From: Acidobacteriota bacterium
GTDB lineage: Bacteria; Acidobacteriota; Vicinamibacteria; Vicinamibacterales; UBA2999
NCBI GenBank assembly: GCA_020851835.1
Contig: JADZBZ010000189.1
Coordinates: forward strand, 1-6,271
Direction: 5' to 3'
DNA length: 6,271 nucleotides
Shown one piece after another: positions 1-5,721 of this stretch. Both the position numbers and the translations under genes were made by a program. Numbering within the stretch: the stretch's first letter is position 1; the number at the start of each line of letters is the position of its first letter. Below the pieces are notes generated by a model. It saw nothing but the letters and a program-made list of their open reading frames with translations, searched no databases and was not told the origin of the DNA.

Positions 1-303
1 CAGGAGATTCACGCCCGGTCGCCACCACGCGGCAGCGTCCTCGAAGACGGGGAGCGCCCGCTGGTCCATGAAGTTGACCGGAGAGATCGGATCGTGGCTG
101 AGGGCCTGGTCCGCATTGGTATCCCAGATGGTCACCAGCCGATCCGGCGCCCTGTACGGCAGCGGCCGCAGGACGACGGAGTCCACGACGGTGAAGACGG
201 TCGTGGCCGCGCCCGTGCCCAGGCCGAGCACGAGCACGGTGATCAGCGCGAAGGCCGGCCGTTGCCGGAACTGACGAAGGGCCGAGGTGAAGGCATTGGC
301 CAC
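1..303 (-). CDS. ABC transporter permease, ADOP/MacB-like, N-terminal fragment (partial)
   Basis: The first 101 codons of a membrane permease, read leftward and cut by the window edge. The start is GTG at 303-301. No ATG lies between it and the in-frame TAG that ends the neighbouring gene, and AGGGGGA sits 7 bases upstream. The translation begins with a basic stretch (LRQFRQRP, residues 9-16). A long hydrophobic segment follows at about 17-41 (FALITVLVLGLGTGAATTVF). Then come VDSVVLRPLPYRAPDRLV (40-57), SPVNFMDQR (74-82) and VFEDAAAWW (86-94). This order matches MacB/FtsX-type permeases of the 'acidobacterial duplicated orphan permease' group, in which a first TM helix is followed by a periplasmic MacB-PCD-like domain. 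Family knowledge gives a role in ATP-driven export or envelope mechanotransmission; the substrate cannot be told. It lacks the longer cytoplasmic N-terminal extension many ADOP proteins carry. It lies 99 bases downstream of the radical SAM gene on the same strand and may be the last gene of that unit. Confidence 0.85.
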   Translation of the reverse strand, partial: MANAFTSALRQFRQRPAFALITVLVLGLGTGAATTVFTVVDSVVLRPLPYRAPDRLVTIWDTNADQALSHDPISPVNFMDQRALPVFEDAAAWWRPGVNLL

Positions 304-310
304 GAGCAGA

Positions 311-317
311 TCCCCCT
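311..317 (-). promoter_or_regulatory. Ribosome binding site of the permease gene
   Basis: AGGGGGA on the minus strand, 7 bases before GTG 303. This site decides the start, since the open frame extends back to the radical SAM gene's stop without any ATG. The 99-base gap (304-402) otherwise shows only a 10-base GC palindrome (GCCCGCGGGC, near 332-341) without a T-tract, so no convincing terminator separates the two genes. Confidence 0.6.
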
Positions 318-402
318 GGCGGCCTTTGACGGCCCGCGGGCGCGGAGGGTTGGCGCCGCACCGGAGTCCATTCGCGGCGCGTGGAGAAGCTGACGGTGGG
401 CG

Positions 403-1764
403 CTACCGAACCACCAGCGTCCTCGTGGTGGTGGGCGAGCCGCACTTCTCGAACCAGTCGATACCCTCGCTGACCATGTCGAACTTCAGCGCATAGCGTC
501 CCGGCCGGTCCGGCGCGGGCACCTCGATATCGATATCTGCGGTACCGCCGGGCGGAATGTCGCCCGGCAGCCACGCGCGGGCGTGGTCGCGGTTGATGAG
601 GGTGCCGTCTGCCGAGACCAGCTGCGCACCGAGACGCACCAGCCGCCGGCCGTAGCTGGCCTGCGCGCGGAAGGGGCGGCCCGACAGGTTCTTGACGCGG
701 GTTCTCACCGTCACGGGCTGCGCCGCCCTTGCCCGCAAGGGCCATCCGGGAATGAACGTCCGCACGTCGATCTGCGCGCGCGGCGTGGTGCCGGGAATGG
801 CATTGCCGAGGCCGCTCATGTCCCACACTTCGTGCCGGATGCGATCGTAATCGGGCGTGCCAGGCGCGAAGCGGCGCGAGTAGGAGTCTTCCGGGTGGTC
901 GGTGATCTCCCAGCAGAGCCGGTCCACGCCCACCTCTGCCGCTAACTGGCGTGCGCGGTTCATCTCCTCGTCCGAGTCGTTCCAGACGAAGAGAATGTAC
1001 CGCCAGTTCAAGTGAGGCACGTCGCGGCCACCCGCGCGCTTCTCGTCGGCCATGGCGCGCAGGTTGGCCAGGGCCTTGTCGAAATTGCCGCGCTGGCGGT
1101 ACTTCACGTAGGCCTCCGGCGAGGCGCCGTCGATGGAGAAAGTCACCTCGTCGATGCCCGAGTGCACCAGGCGGCGCGCCTGCTCCTCGGTGAGCGCCAG
1201 GCCGTTGGTACTCGTGTACAGGTAGACATGAGGGAAGTGCGCCTTGATGTACTCGCACATCTCCACGGCGCGCTTGTGCAGGAAGGCCTCGCCGTAATTG
1301 AAGAAGTCGATGCGGCCCAGGGCAGGGCCGGCCTCATCCACCGCCTTCGTGAACAGGTTCCAGTCGAGCATGCCGGCCTGCCGGGTCCGCGTGATGCCGG
1401 TTTCGGGCGCGCAGCACGACTGGAAGCAGGAGATGTTGCAGGCGGCCGTGCACTCGATGTACATCCGGCTCGGCAGCGGACCGACGTCGACCGTGTGCTG
1501 CGGCACGGGCTCGTCCGGCCCGAGGGGCAGCTTGAGCGGGCAGTCGCCGCAGAACGTGGACCCGCCGCCGTTGAGGTCCTCGCGCAGCTGGCGCACGGTG
1601 GGCCCCTGCCAGATGTCGGCCACCGACGACGTGCGTACGTCGCCGAGCACCCGCTTCGCATACGGGTCCGCGCAGCCGCAGACCACGCGTCCATCGCAGA
1701 GCATGACCGCGATGGTCTGCGGCCACGAACAAGTGAAACGCGTCGCGAGGTAGTTCTCGGCCAT
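403..1764 (-). CDS. Radical SAM protein with N-terminal SPASM-like domain and C-terminal beta-sandwich domain
   Basis: 453 aa, substrate unknown. Residues 12-75 look like a SPASM/Twitch auxiliary-cluster domain: C12, C23, C29, C31, then GDVRTSSVADIW (41-52) and FCGDCP (71-76). This module normally follows the radical SAM core; here it precedes it. The core runs from about 100 to 290. It has MYIECTAACNISCFQSCC (101-118), a GE-type motif FFNYGEAFLHK (154-164), STNGLAL (185-191) and TFSIDGASPEAY (208-219). The cysteines at 105, 109, 113, 117 and 118 do not give the canonical CX3CX2C. The last 125 or so residues (about 330-453) contain beta-rich sequence with VTVRTRVKNLSGRPF, a PDRPGRYALKFDMV stretch and GIDWFEKCGSP. 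This resembles Ig-like sandwich modules appended to carbohydrate- and envelope-related proteins; that likeness is inference. Family knowledge suggests a 4Fe-4S/SAM radical enzyme with extra clusters acting on a peptide, sugar or other substrate. The start ATG 1764 has no clear Shine-Dalgarno. It lies 37 bases after the 88-aa gene. Confidence 0.88.
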   Translation of the reverse strand: MAENYLATRFTCSWPQTIAVMLCDGRVVCGCADPYAKRVLGDVRTSSVADIWQGPTVRQLREDLNGGGSTFCGDCPLKLPLGPDEPVPQHTVDVGPLPSRMYIECTAACNISCFQSCCAPETGITRTRQAGMLDWNLFTKAVDEAGPALGRIDFFNYGEAFLHKRAVEMCEYIKAHFPHVYLYTSTNGLALTEEQARRLVHSGIDEVTFSIDGASPEAYVKYRQRGNFDKALANLRAMADEKRAGGRDVPHLNWRYILFVWNDSDEEMNRARQLAAEVGVDRLCWEITDHPEDSYSRRFAPGTPDYDRIRHEVWDMSGLGNAIPGTTPRAQIDVRTFIPGWPLRARAAQPVTVRTRVKNLSGRPFRAQASYGRRLVRLGAQLVSADGTLINRDHARAWLPGDIPPGGTADIDIEVPAPDRPGRYALKFDMVSEGIDWFEKCGSPTTTRTLVVR

Positions 1765-1801
1765 GATCGGTTCTGCCGGCGGCTGGAGGTCGGGCGCCGG
1801 G

Positions 1802-2068
1802 CTACTTTTTCTGCAGCTTACGCATGTAGCTCTCGAGCCGGTCGTTCTCGTACTTGACCTGGTTCAGGAAGAGGCTCTCCACGAGGTACGCCTGCCGCTC
1901 CTCGTCGGACATCTGCGACACCAGGTAGTGGATTTCGCGGCTCATGTCCTCGAAGCTGCGCTCGAGCTCGCGCTTCGCCGTGACCTCGTGGAACAGCGCC
2001 TCGAGCACGGCGAGCAGATCGCCGTCGAGCGGAATCTCGGTACCGTTGCTGGTCTTGATGGTACGCAT
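1802..2068 (-). CDS. Small charged helical protein of unknown function (88 aa)
   Basis: I do not recognise a family. After a short N-terminal strand-like part (MRTIKTSNGTEIPLDGD) the sequence is almost wholly helical and rich in E, R, K and L. LLAVLEALFHEVTAKRELERSFEDM (18-42) is followed by SREIHYLVSQMSDEERQAYLVESLFLNQ, then a basic tail YMRKLQKK. No signal peptide, TM segment or Cys motif is visible. Amphipathic helices separated by a polar turn suggest a coiled-coil or helical-hairpin partner protein. ATG 2068 lies only two bases after the STAS stop (TGA-TC-ATG), so translational coupling is likely. Its place between STAS and the radical SAM gene makes a regulatory or adaptor role plausible, for example binding the STAS protein or the sigma factor, but this is inference. 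The in-frame extension upstream (to about 2476) overlaps two well-supported genes and is rejected. Confidence 0.78.
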   Translation of the reverse strand: MRTIKTSNGTEIPLDGDLLAVLEALFHEVTAKRELERSFEDMSREIHYLVSQMSDEERQAYLVESLFLNQVKYENDRLESYMRKLQKK

Positions 2069-2070
2069 GA

Positions 2071-2412
2071 TCAGGCCCCGAAGCTCTGAAGCGCGCTCGC
2101 CTCGTCTGGAAACATCTTGAGGAAGTTGTGCGCGCCGGTCATGGTGAGCATCGTCTCGACGCGCTTCTGCACGCCCGACAGCCGCAGCACCCCGCCGGCG
2201 GCCGTCGTCTGCCGGTAGAGATCCATCAGGCAGCCGATGGTGGCCGAGTCGAGGTAGGTGACGTTCGACAGGTCGATGAGCACCTTCCGGTCGCCCGCGG
2301 CGAGCAGTCCGCTCACCGCGCCGGAGAACTCCTGCAGCAACGGGTACATCATCCGCGACTCGCCGATGCGGATGATGGCCACGTCTTGGGAACGGTCGGT
2401 CGTGAGGTTCAT
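2071..2412 (-). CDS. STAS-domain protein, anti-sigma-factor-antagonist-like
   Basis: 113 aa, a single STAS domain of usual length. It shows the alternating strand/helix pattern: VAIIRIGESRM, then KVLIDLSNVTYLDSATIGCLMDLYRQ (43-68), GGVLRLSGVQKRVETMLTMTG, and a C-terminal helix ending DEASALQSFGA. In SpoIIAA/RsbV proteins the loop reads DSSGLG or DSTGLG, and its second Ser/Thr is phosphorylated by an RsbW/SpoIIAB-type kinase. Here the loop is DSATIG (55-60): the phospho-site position is Ala, with Ser56 before it and Thr58 after it. Known relatives bind anti-sigma factors in partner switching. No anti-sigma kinase is seen in the window, and the adjacent sigma factor is of ECF type. The start ATG 2412 overlaps the sigma stop as ATGA, and GAGGGGG precedes it by 7 bases, so the two genes are coupled. 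Confidence 0.92.
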   Translation of the reverse strand: MNLTTDRSQDVAIIRIGESRMMYPLLQEFSGAVSGLLAAGDRKVLIDLSNVTYLDSATIGCLMDLYRQTTAAGGVLRLSGVQKRVETMLTMTGAHNFLKMFPDEASALQSFGA

Positions 2413-3023
2413 CCTCGTACCCCCTCGAGTTCGTCGCGCAGCCGCTGGATCTGGCGAGCCAGTTCGGTGCGGCCACGGTTGATGCGGGACTTCACCGTGC
2501 CCTCGGGCAGGTGCAGCTGGTCGGCAATTTCCTGATAGGACAGTTCCTGAATGTCGCGCAGGAGGACGGCGGTGCGCAGCGTTGGCTGGAGCTCGCCCAT
2601 CGCCCGGCGGAGCAGCTCGACCCGACCCCGCTGCTCGAGCTCGGCGTAGGCGCTCGGCGTCTTGGCGGCCGGCATCAGCTCCCCGGCGTCCACGCCGCGG
2701 TCGATGGTCTGGCGCTCCTTGCGGACGCTCCGGTAATGGTCGATGCACAGGTTGCGGGACACGCTCACCAGCCAGGTCTGGAAGTTGGCGCGCCGGTCGA
2801 ACGTGTGCAGGGACTTGAAGATCTTGAGAAAGATGTCCTGCGTCAGGTCCTCGGCTTCGTCGTGCTTGCCGGTGAACTTGTAGGCGATGTTGAAGACCTT
2901 GCGGCGGTGCTGCCGGACGATTTCCTCCCAGGCCTGCTGATCGCCAGCAAGGCACCGCTGAATCAATGCGTCGATGGCGTCGGTTGGCGCGGGCGAGGGT
3001 TCTGGCATGAGGCGCGGACTCAC
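2409..3023 (-). CDS. RNA polymerase sigma factor, sigma-70 family, ECF type
   Basis: 204 aa from GTG 3023, or 199 aa from ATG 3008; the choice is open. Region 2 spans about residues 16-103: LIQRCLAGDQQAWEEIV, AYKFTGKHDEAEDLTQDIF (the -10-recognition and core-binding helices), then FQTWLVSVSRNLCIDHYR. A linker rich in charged and Pro/Ala residues follows (about 104-128). Region 4 (about 135-195) has LRTAVLLRDIQELSYQEIADQL and LPEGTVKSRINRGRTELAR, the helix-turn-helix that reads the -35. There is no region 1.1 or 3, as expected for ECF sigmas. It directs RNA polymerase to a dedicated promoter set; its signal and regulon are unknown. It heads the minus-strand cluster and overlaps the STAS gene by ATGA. 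No anti-sigma factor with TM or zinc motif is next to it, which is unusual for classical ECF pairs. A hairpin covers the GTG candidate start. Confidence 0.94.
   Translation of the reverse strand: MSPRLMPEPSPAPTDAIDALIQRCLAGDQQAWEEIVRQHRRKVFNIAYKFTGKHDEAEDLTQDIFLKIFKSLHTFDRRANFQTWLVSVSRNLCIDHYRSVRKERQTIDRGVDAGELMPAAKTPSAYAELEQRGRVELLRRAMGELQPTLRTAVLLRDIQELSYQEIADQLHLPEGTVKSRINRGRTELARQIQRLRDELEGVRG
2420..2426 (-). promoter_or_regulatory. Ribosome binding site of the STAS gene
   Basis: GAGGGGG on the minus strand, 7 bases before ATG 2412 and inside the last codons of the sigma factor gene. It is one of the clearest Shine-Dalgarno sequences in the window and supports the ATGA-overlap start. Confidence 0.65.
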
Positions 3024-3040
3024 CGCCTCGTCAGGCGGTG
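3021..3040 (-). repeat. Perfect inverted repeat (hairpin) over the sigma factor start
   Basis: CACCGCCT / AGGCGGTG: an 8-bp perfect stem with a 4-base loop. On the minus strand the last three bases of the second arm are the GTG candidate start codon of the sigma gene. ATG 3008 lies 12 bases beyond the hairpin. It could be a 5'-leader hairpin that hides the GTG start, or a dyad operator. There is no T-tract, so a terminator is unlikely. Confidence 0.6.
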
Positions 3041-3047
3041 GGCCGCC

Positions 3048-3056
3048 AGAATATCA
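3048..3056 (-). promoter_or_regulatory. Candidate extended -10 promoter element of the sigma operon
   Basis: The minus strand reads TGATATTCT, that is TG-N-TATTCT, matching the extended -10 form with 4 of 6 hexamer bases. About 17 bases upstream only a weak -35 match (GGGACC) is present. Transcription would begin near 3041, placing the 3021-3040 hairpin at the very 5' end of the mRNA. It is the only AT-rich patch in an otherwise GC-rich gap. Confidence 0.32.
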
Positions 3057-3089
3057 CGAAAGGCAGGGGGGTCCCGGCGGCCTTCGCGC

Positions 3090-3095
3090 TATGAT
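3090..3095 (+). promoter_or_regulatory. Candidate -10 element of lysA-tmk (possibly leaderless)
   Basis: TATGAT, 5 of 6 bases of TATAAT, ends 9 bases before the lysA ATG at 3105. A start site 6-8 bases downstream would fall at about 3102-3104, giving a transcript with almost no leader. No recognisable -35 lies at the expected distance, and no good Shine-Dalgarno precedes the lysA ATG, which fits a leaderless model. Confidence 0.3.
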
Positions 3096-3104
3096 CGCGG
3101 GCTG

Positions 3105-4394
3105 ATGACGCCCCGGATTCTCACGGCGGCCGCCTCTGCCGCAGCCGAAATCGTCGCGGCCCGGCTCGAGGCCATCGCGGCCGCCGCCGGTACCCCCGCC
3201 TACGTCTACGAGGCCGGCCACATCCGCGCCGCCTACGCGCAGCTCGATGCGGCGTTCGGCGGCACGCCCCACGCCATCCACTACGCGATGAAGGCCAACT
3301 CCTCGCTGGCGATCGTGCGCCTCGTCCGGACGCTGGGCAGCGCCGCCGACGCCAACTCGATGGGCGAGGTCGAGGTCGCCCTGCGGTGCGGCTTCGCCCC
3401 GTCGGAGATTGTCTTCACGGGCGTCGGCAAACGCCATGAGGAGCTGGAGCGCGCCGTCTCGCTCGGGCTGCTGGCCATCAACGTCGAGTCGCCCGGCGAG
3501 CTCGAGCGCCTTGCCGCGCTGGCGGCCGACCGCGGAGCGGTGGCGCGCGTGGCGTTGCGGGTGAATCCCGACATCGACGCACGGAGCCACCCCCACATCT
3601 CCACCGGCCTGAAGGCTAACAAGTTCGGCGTGCCGATCGAGATGGCGCCCGCACTGTTCAGGGACATCGCGGCACGCCCGTCCCTGGCCGCCGTCGGGAT
3701 CCACGTGCACATCGGATCGCAGATCACCACGCTCGATCCGCTCGAGCGCGCCGCCGAAGCCATCGTGCGGCTGGCCCGCGCGCTCGGCGACGAGGGCATC
3801 CACATCGAGCACCTGGACTTCGGCGGCGGCGTGGGCATCGCCTACGACGGCGGCGCAGCGCCCGATCCGGCCGAGTACGTGCGCCGCATCGTAGGCGCGG
3901 CAGGCGGGTCGGGCTTGAAGCTGGCCATCGAGCCGGGCCGGGTGCTGATCGGGCCGGCTGGCGTGCTGCTCACCCGAGTGGTGGACGTGAAGCAGTTTCC
4001 CGGCGCGCGACGCTTCGTCGTGCTCGATGCCGGGATGACCGAGCTCATGCGGCCCGCGCTCTACGGAGCGTTCCATCGCATCGACCCGGTGCGCCCGCGT
4101 CCGGGACAGCCCGTTCCGGCCGACATCGTGGGGCCCATCTGCGAGAGCACCGACACCTTCGCCCGCGACCGGGAGCTGCTACCCGTGGAGGTTGGCGACC
4201 TCATGGTGATTCGAGATGCCGGCGCATACGGCGCGGCCATGGGCTCGAACTACCTGCGCCGGCCGTTCCCGCCGGAGGTGATGGTCGATGGCGCCGCCTG
4301 GCGCATCACCCGTCGGCGCCAGACGCTGGACGATATGCTGGCCCTCGAGGAGGATTCCGCGGATCCGAAGACTCGGAAAGGACCAGAACGGTGA
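3105..4394 (+). CDS. lysA: Diaminopimelate decarboxylase
   Basis: 429 aa, full family length. It is a PLP-dependent fold-III decarboxylase that turns meso-diaminopimelate into L-lysine and CO2, the last step of lysine synthesis, in the cytoplasm. Visible motifs: YAMKANS with PLP lysine K63; VHIGSQ (201-206) on the cofactor; LDFGGGVGIAY (237-247), the phosphate-binding glycine loop; AIEPGRVLIG (274-283); GPICESTDTF (343-352) with the active-site Cys346 donated across the dimer; and DAGAYG (371-376) with the PLP-contacting Tyr375. The start ATG 3105 opens with MTPRILTAAASAAAE, normal for the family. The frame is open far upstream, but that part overlaps the sigma gene antisense and is not coding. 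The gene diverges from the sigma operon and overlaps tmk by GTGA, so the two are probably one transcript. Ornithine/arginine decarboxylases share the fold, but the CESTD motif and length favour LysA. Confidence 0.96.
   Translation: MTPRILTAAASAAAEIVAARLEAIAAAAGTPAYVYEAGHIRAAYAQLDAAFGGTPHAIHYAMKANSSLAIVRLVRTLGSAADANSMGEVEVALRCGFAPSEIVFTGVGKRHEELERAVSLGLLAINVESPGELERLAALAADRGAVARVALRVNPDIDARSHPHISTGLKANKFGVPIEMAPALFRDIAARPSLAAVGIHVHIGSQITTLDPLERAAEAIVRLARALGDEGIHIEHLDFGGGVGIAYDGGAAPDPAEYVRRIVGAAGGSGLKLAIEPGRVLIGPAGVLLTRVVDVKQFPGARRFVVLDAGMTELMRPALYGAFHRIDPVRPRPGQPVPADIVGPICESTDTFARDRELLPVEVGDLMVIRDAGAYGAAMGSNYLRRPFPPEVMVDGAAWRITRRRQTLDDMLALEEDSADPKTRKGPER
4375..4382 (+). promoter_or_regulatory. 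Ribosome binding site of tmk
   Basis: GGAAAGGA, 8 bases before the GTG start at 4391 and inside the last codons of lysA. It supports the GTG start and translational coupling of the pair. Confidence 0.6.
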
Positions 4395-4990
4395 CGCAGC
4401 GTGGTCACGTGCTGGCCTTCGAAGGCCTCGATCAGAGCGGCAAGCAGACTCAGGCCGAACGGCTTGCCGAGGCGCTCCGGAACGATGGGCGGTGGGTCGA
4501 ATTCCTGACGTTTCCGGAATATTCCACTGTCGTCGGCAACGAAATCAGCCGCGCCCTGAGGGGCGAGTGCGACTACGAGCCCCACACGCTCCAGCTCCTC
4601 TACATCGCCAACCGCTACGAATTCCGGCCGCGCATCGTCGAGTGGCTTGGGGCCGGCGCTATCGTCATCTGCGACCGCTACCTGGCGTCGAGCGTAGCCT
4701 ACGGCGAGGCGCAAGGACTCGATCCGGCCTGGCTGCTCGAGGTGCAACGCCACCTGCCGCAGCCCTCGCTCACGCTGCTGCTCGACATTCCGCCCGACGT
4801 GTCACTCCAGCGCAAGCACGTGGCCCGGGACAAGTTCGAACGTGACCTGCCGTTGCTGTCGCGCGTGCGGGAGAGCTATTGCCGGCAGGCGGCCGCGCCC
4901 GGATGGGTGCTCATCGACGGCCAGAGGGATGTCGATGCCGTCACGGCCGCCGTCACCGCCGCGGTGCGGTTACGACTCGGGCGGCCGTAA
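4391..4990 (+). CDS. tmk: Thymidylate kinase (dTMP kinase)
   Basis: 199 aa, usual size for the family. It phosphorylates dTMP to dTDP with ATP, an essential step towards dTTP. Motifs: P-loop FEGLDQSGKQTQ (10-21); FPEYSTVVGNEISRALRG (41-58), the dTMP-side segment; the DRY motif CDRYLASSVAYGEAQGLD (94-111) with thymidylate-contacting residues; a strand LLLDIPPDVSLQRK (129-142); and a lid-like stretch ARDKFERD (145-152). The P-loop has Gln where many homologues have Arg or Gly, and an Arg/Lys-rich lid follows. The GTG start overlaps the lysA TGA and has a good ribosome binding site. The 3' 38 bases overlap the end of comF convergently. Pairing with lysA joins two unrelated housekeeping pathways and gives no further functional hint. 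Confidence 0.95.
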   Translation: MTQRGHVLAFEGLDQSGKQTQAERLAEALRNDGRWVEFLTFPEYSTVVGNEISRALRGECDYEPHTLQLLYIANRYEFRPRIVEWLGAGAIVICDRYLASSVAYGEAQGLDPAWLLEVQRHLPQPSLTLLLDIPPDVSLQRKHVARDKFERDLPLLSRVRESYCRQAAAPGWVLIDGQRDVDAVTAAVTAAVRLRLGRP

Positions 4991-5714
4991 GGGCGCGTAC
5001 CTCGTCGGCGCCGGCCTCCTTCAGGACACGCGCGCACGCCTCCAGCGTGGCCCCGGTCGTCGCGACGTCGTCGACGAGCATCAGCACCAGCCCGTCGAGA
5101 CGGGCGTCGGCCCGTCCCGTGATGCGCCTGGCCTCGTCGATCGACAGGCGGAACGCATCGCGCACGTTACGACGCCTTGCTGCCGCCGGCAGCGCCACCT
5201 GCGGCGGCGTGGCGCGGACGCGGCGCAACAGGCGGGTGGTCGGCAGCCCGAGGCCCACGGCCAGCAGGTCGGCCTGATTGAACCCGCGCCTCCACTGCCG
5301 CCGGCGGTGGAGCGGCACGGGCACCGCCAGCGACACCGCCTCGAACAGGTCGCGCCCGGCAGCGCGCATCCGCACGGACAGCATCGGCGCCACCGAGCGG
5401 CGCCCGTCGTACTTCAGCGCGTGGAGCACATCGCGAAGGACGCCCTCATAGGGTCCGACCGCCGCCTGGCGATCGAGCACCCCTGGGTTGCGGTGGCAGC
5501 GGGCGCAGCACCGCGCCACGTGCTCGGCGGCGCGCCACGAGGCCAAGGGGATGCCGCAGTTGGCACAGAGCGGCGGCGTGAAAGGCACGACACGCGACCA
5601 GCAGACCTCGCAGACGGCCCCGTCCAGCGGTTGCGGAATGGGGTGTCCGCAGGCCACACACGGCGGCGCGAAGATCCGGGAAAGCGCGAGGTTGGCGAGG
5701 TCGCGCAGCGTCAT
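4953..5714 (-). CDS. comF: ComF family phosphoribosyltransferase-like protein
   Basis: 253 aa, full length. The N-terminal part has four Cys pairs: C19-C22, C35-C38, C50-C53 and C70-C73 (with C69 beside it), the double zinc-ribbon layout seen in ComF proteins. Then come GPYEGVLRDVLHALKYDGRR (87-106), PVPLHRRRQWRRGFNQADLLA (132-152) and the PRPP-binding loop VLMLVDDVATTGATL (210-224) with the paired Asp 215-216. In competent bacteria ComF acts in the cytoplasm in uptake of single-stranded DNA; elsewhere the role is less clear. The start is ATG 5714, whose MTLRDLANLALSRIFAPPC fits the family. No Shine-Dalgarno is visible: a palindrome of the repeat array ends 10 bases before it. It lies downstream of rsfS on the same strand, separated by 207 bases of repeats. 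The 3' end overlaps tmk by 38 bases. Confidence 0.92.
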   Translation of the reverse strand: MTLRDLANLALSRIFAPPCVACGHPIPQPLDGAVCEVCWSRVVPFTPPLCANCGIPLASWRAAEHVARCCARCHRNPGVLDRQAAVGPYEGVLRDVLHALKYDGRRSVAPMLSVRMRAAGRDLFEAVSLAVPVPLHRRRQWRRGFNQADLLAVGLGLPTTRLLRRVRATPPQVALPAAARRRNVRDAFRLSIDEARRITGRADARLDGLVLMLVDDVATTGATLEACARVLKEAGADEVRALTAARVVTAPRR

Positions 5715-5721
5715 GGCCGGA

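Noticed and set aside
68..496. Three short plus-strand open frames at the left end
   Set aside because: They are antisense to the permease fragment and to the end of the radical SAM gene, with Arg/Gly/Ala-rich low-complexity composition typical of GC-rich shadows.
1012..1857. 281-codon plus-strand open frame
   Set aside because: It lies antisense to the radical SAM gene and shows no family pattern; long shadow frames are common at this GC content.
2511..3104. Long N-terminal extension of the lysA open frame
   Set aside because: It runs antisense through the well-supported sigma factor gene, and LysA family length and motifs fit a start at 3105.
3091..3105. Four-codon leader peptide (MIAG) overlapping the lysA ATG
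   Set aside because: It has no ribosome binding site and no lysine codons, and its ATG coincides with the candidate -10 element; chance is the simpler reading.
4250..4753. 167-codon minus-strand open frame across the lysA-tmk junction
   Set aside because: It is antisense to conserved parts of both genes and has no recognisable motif.
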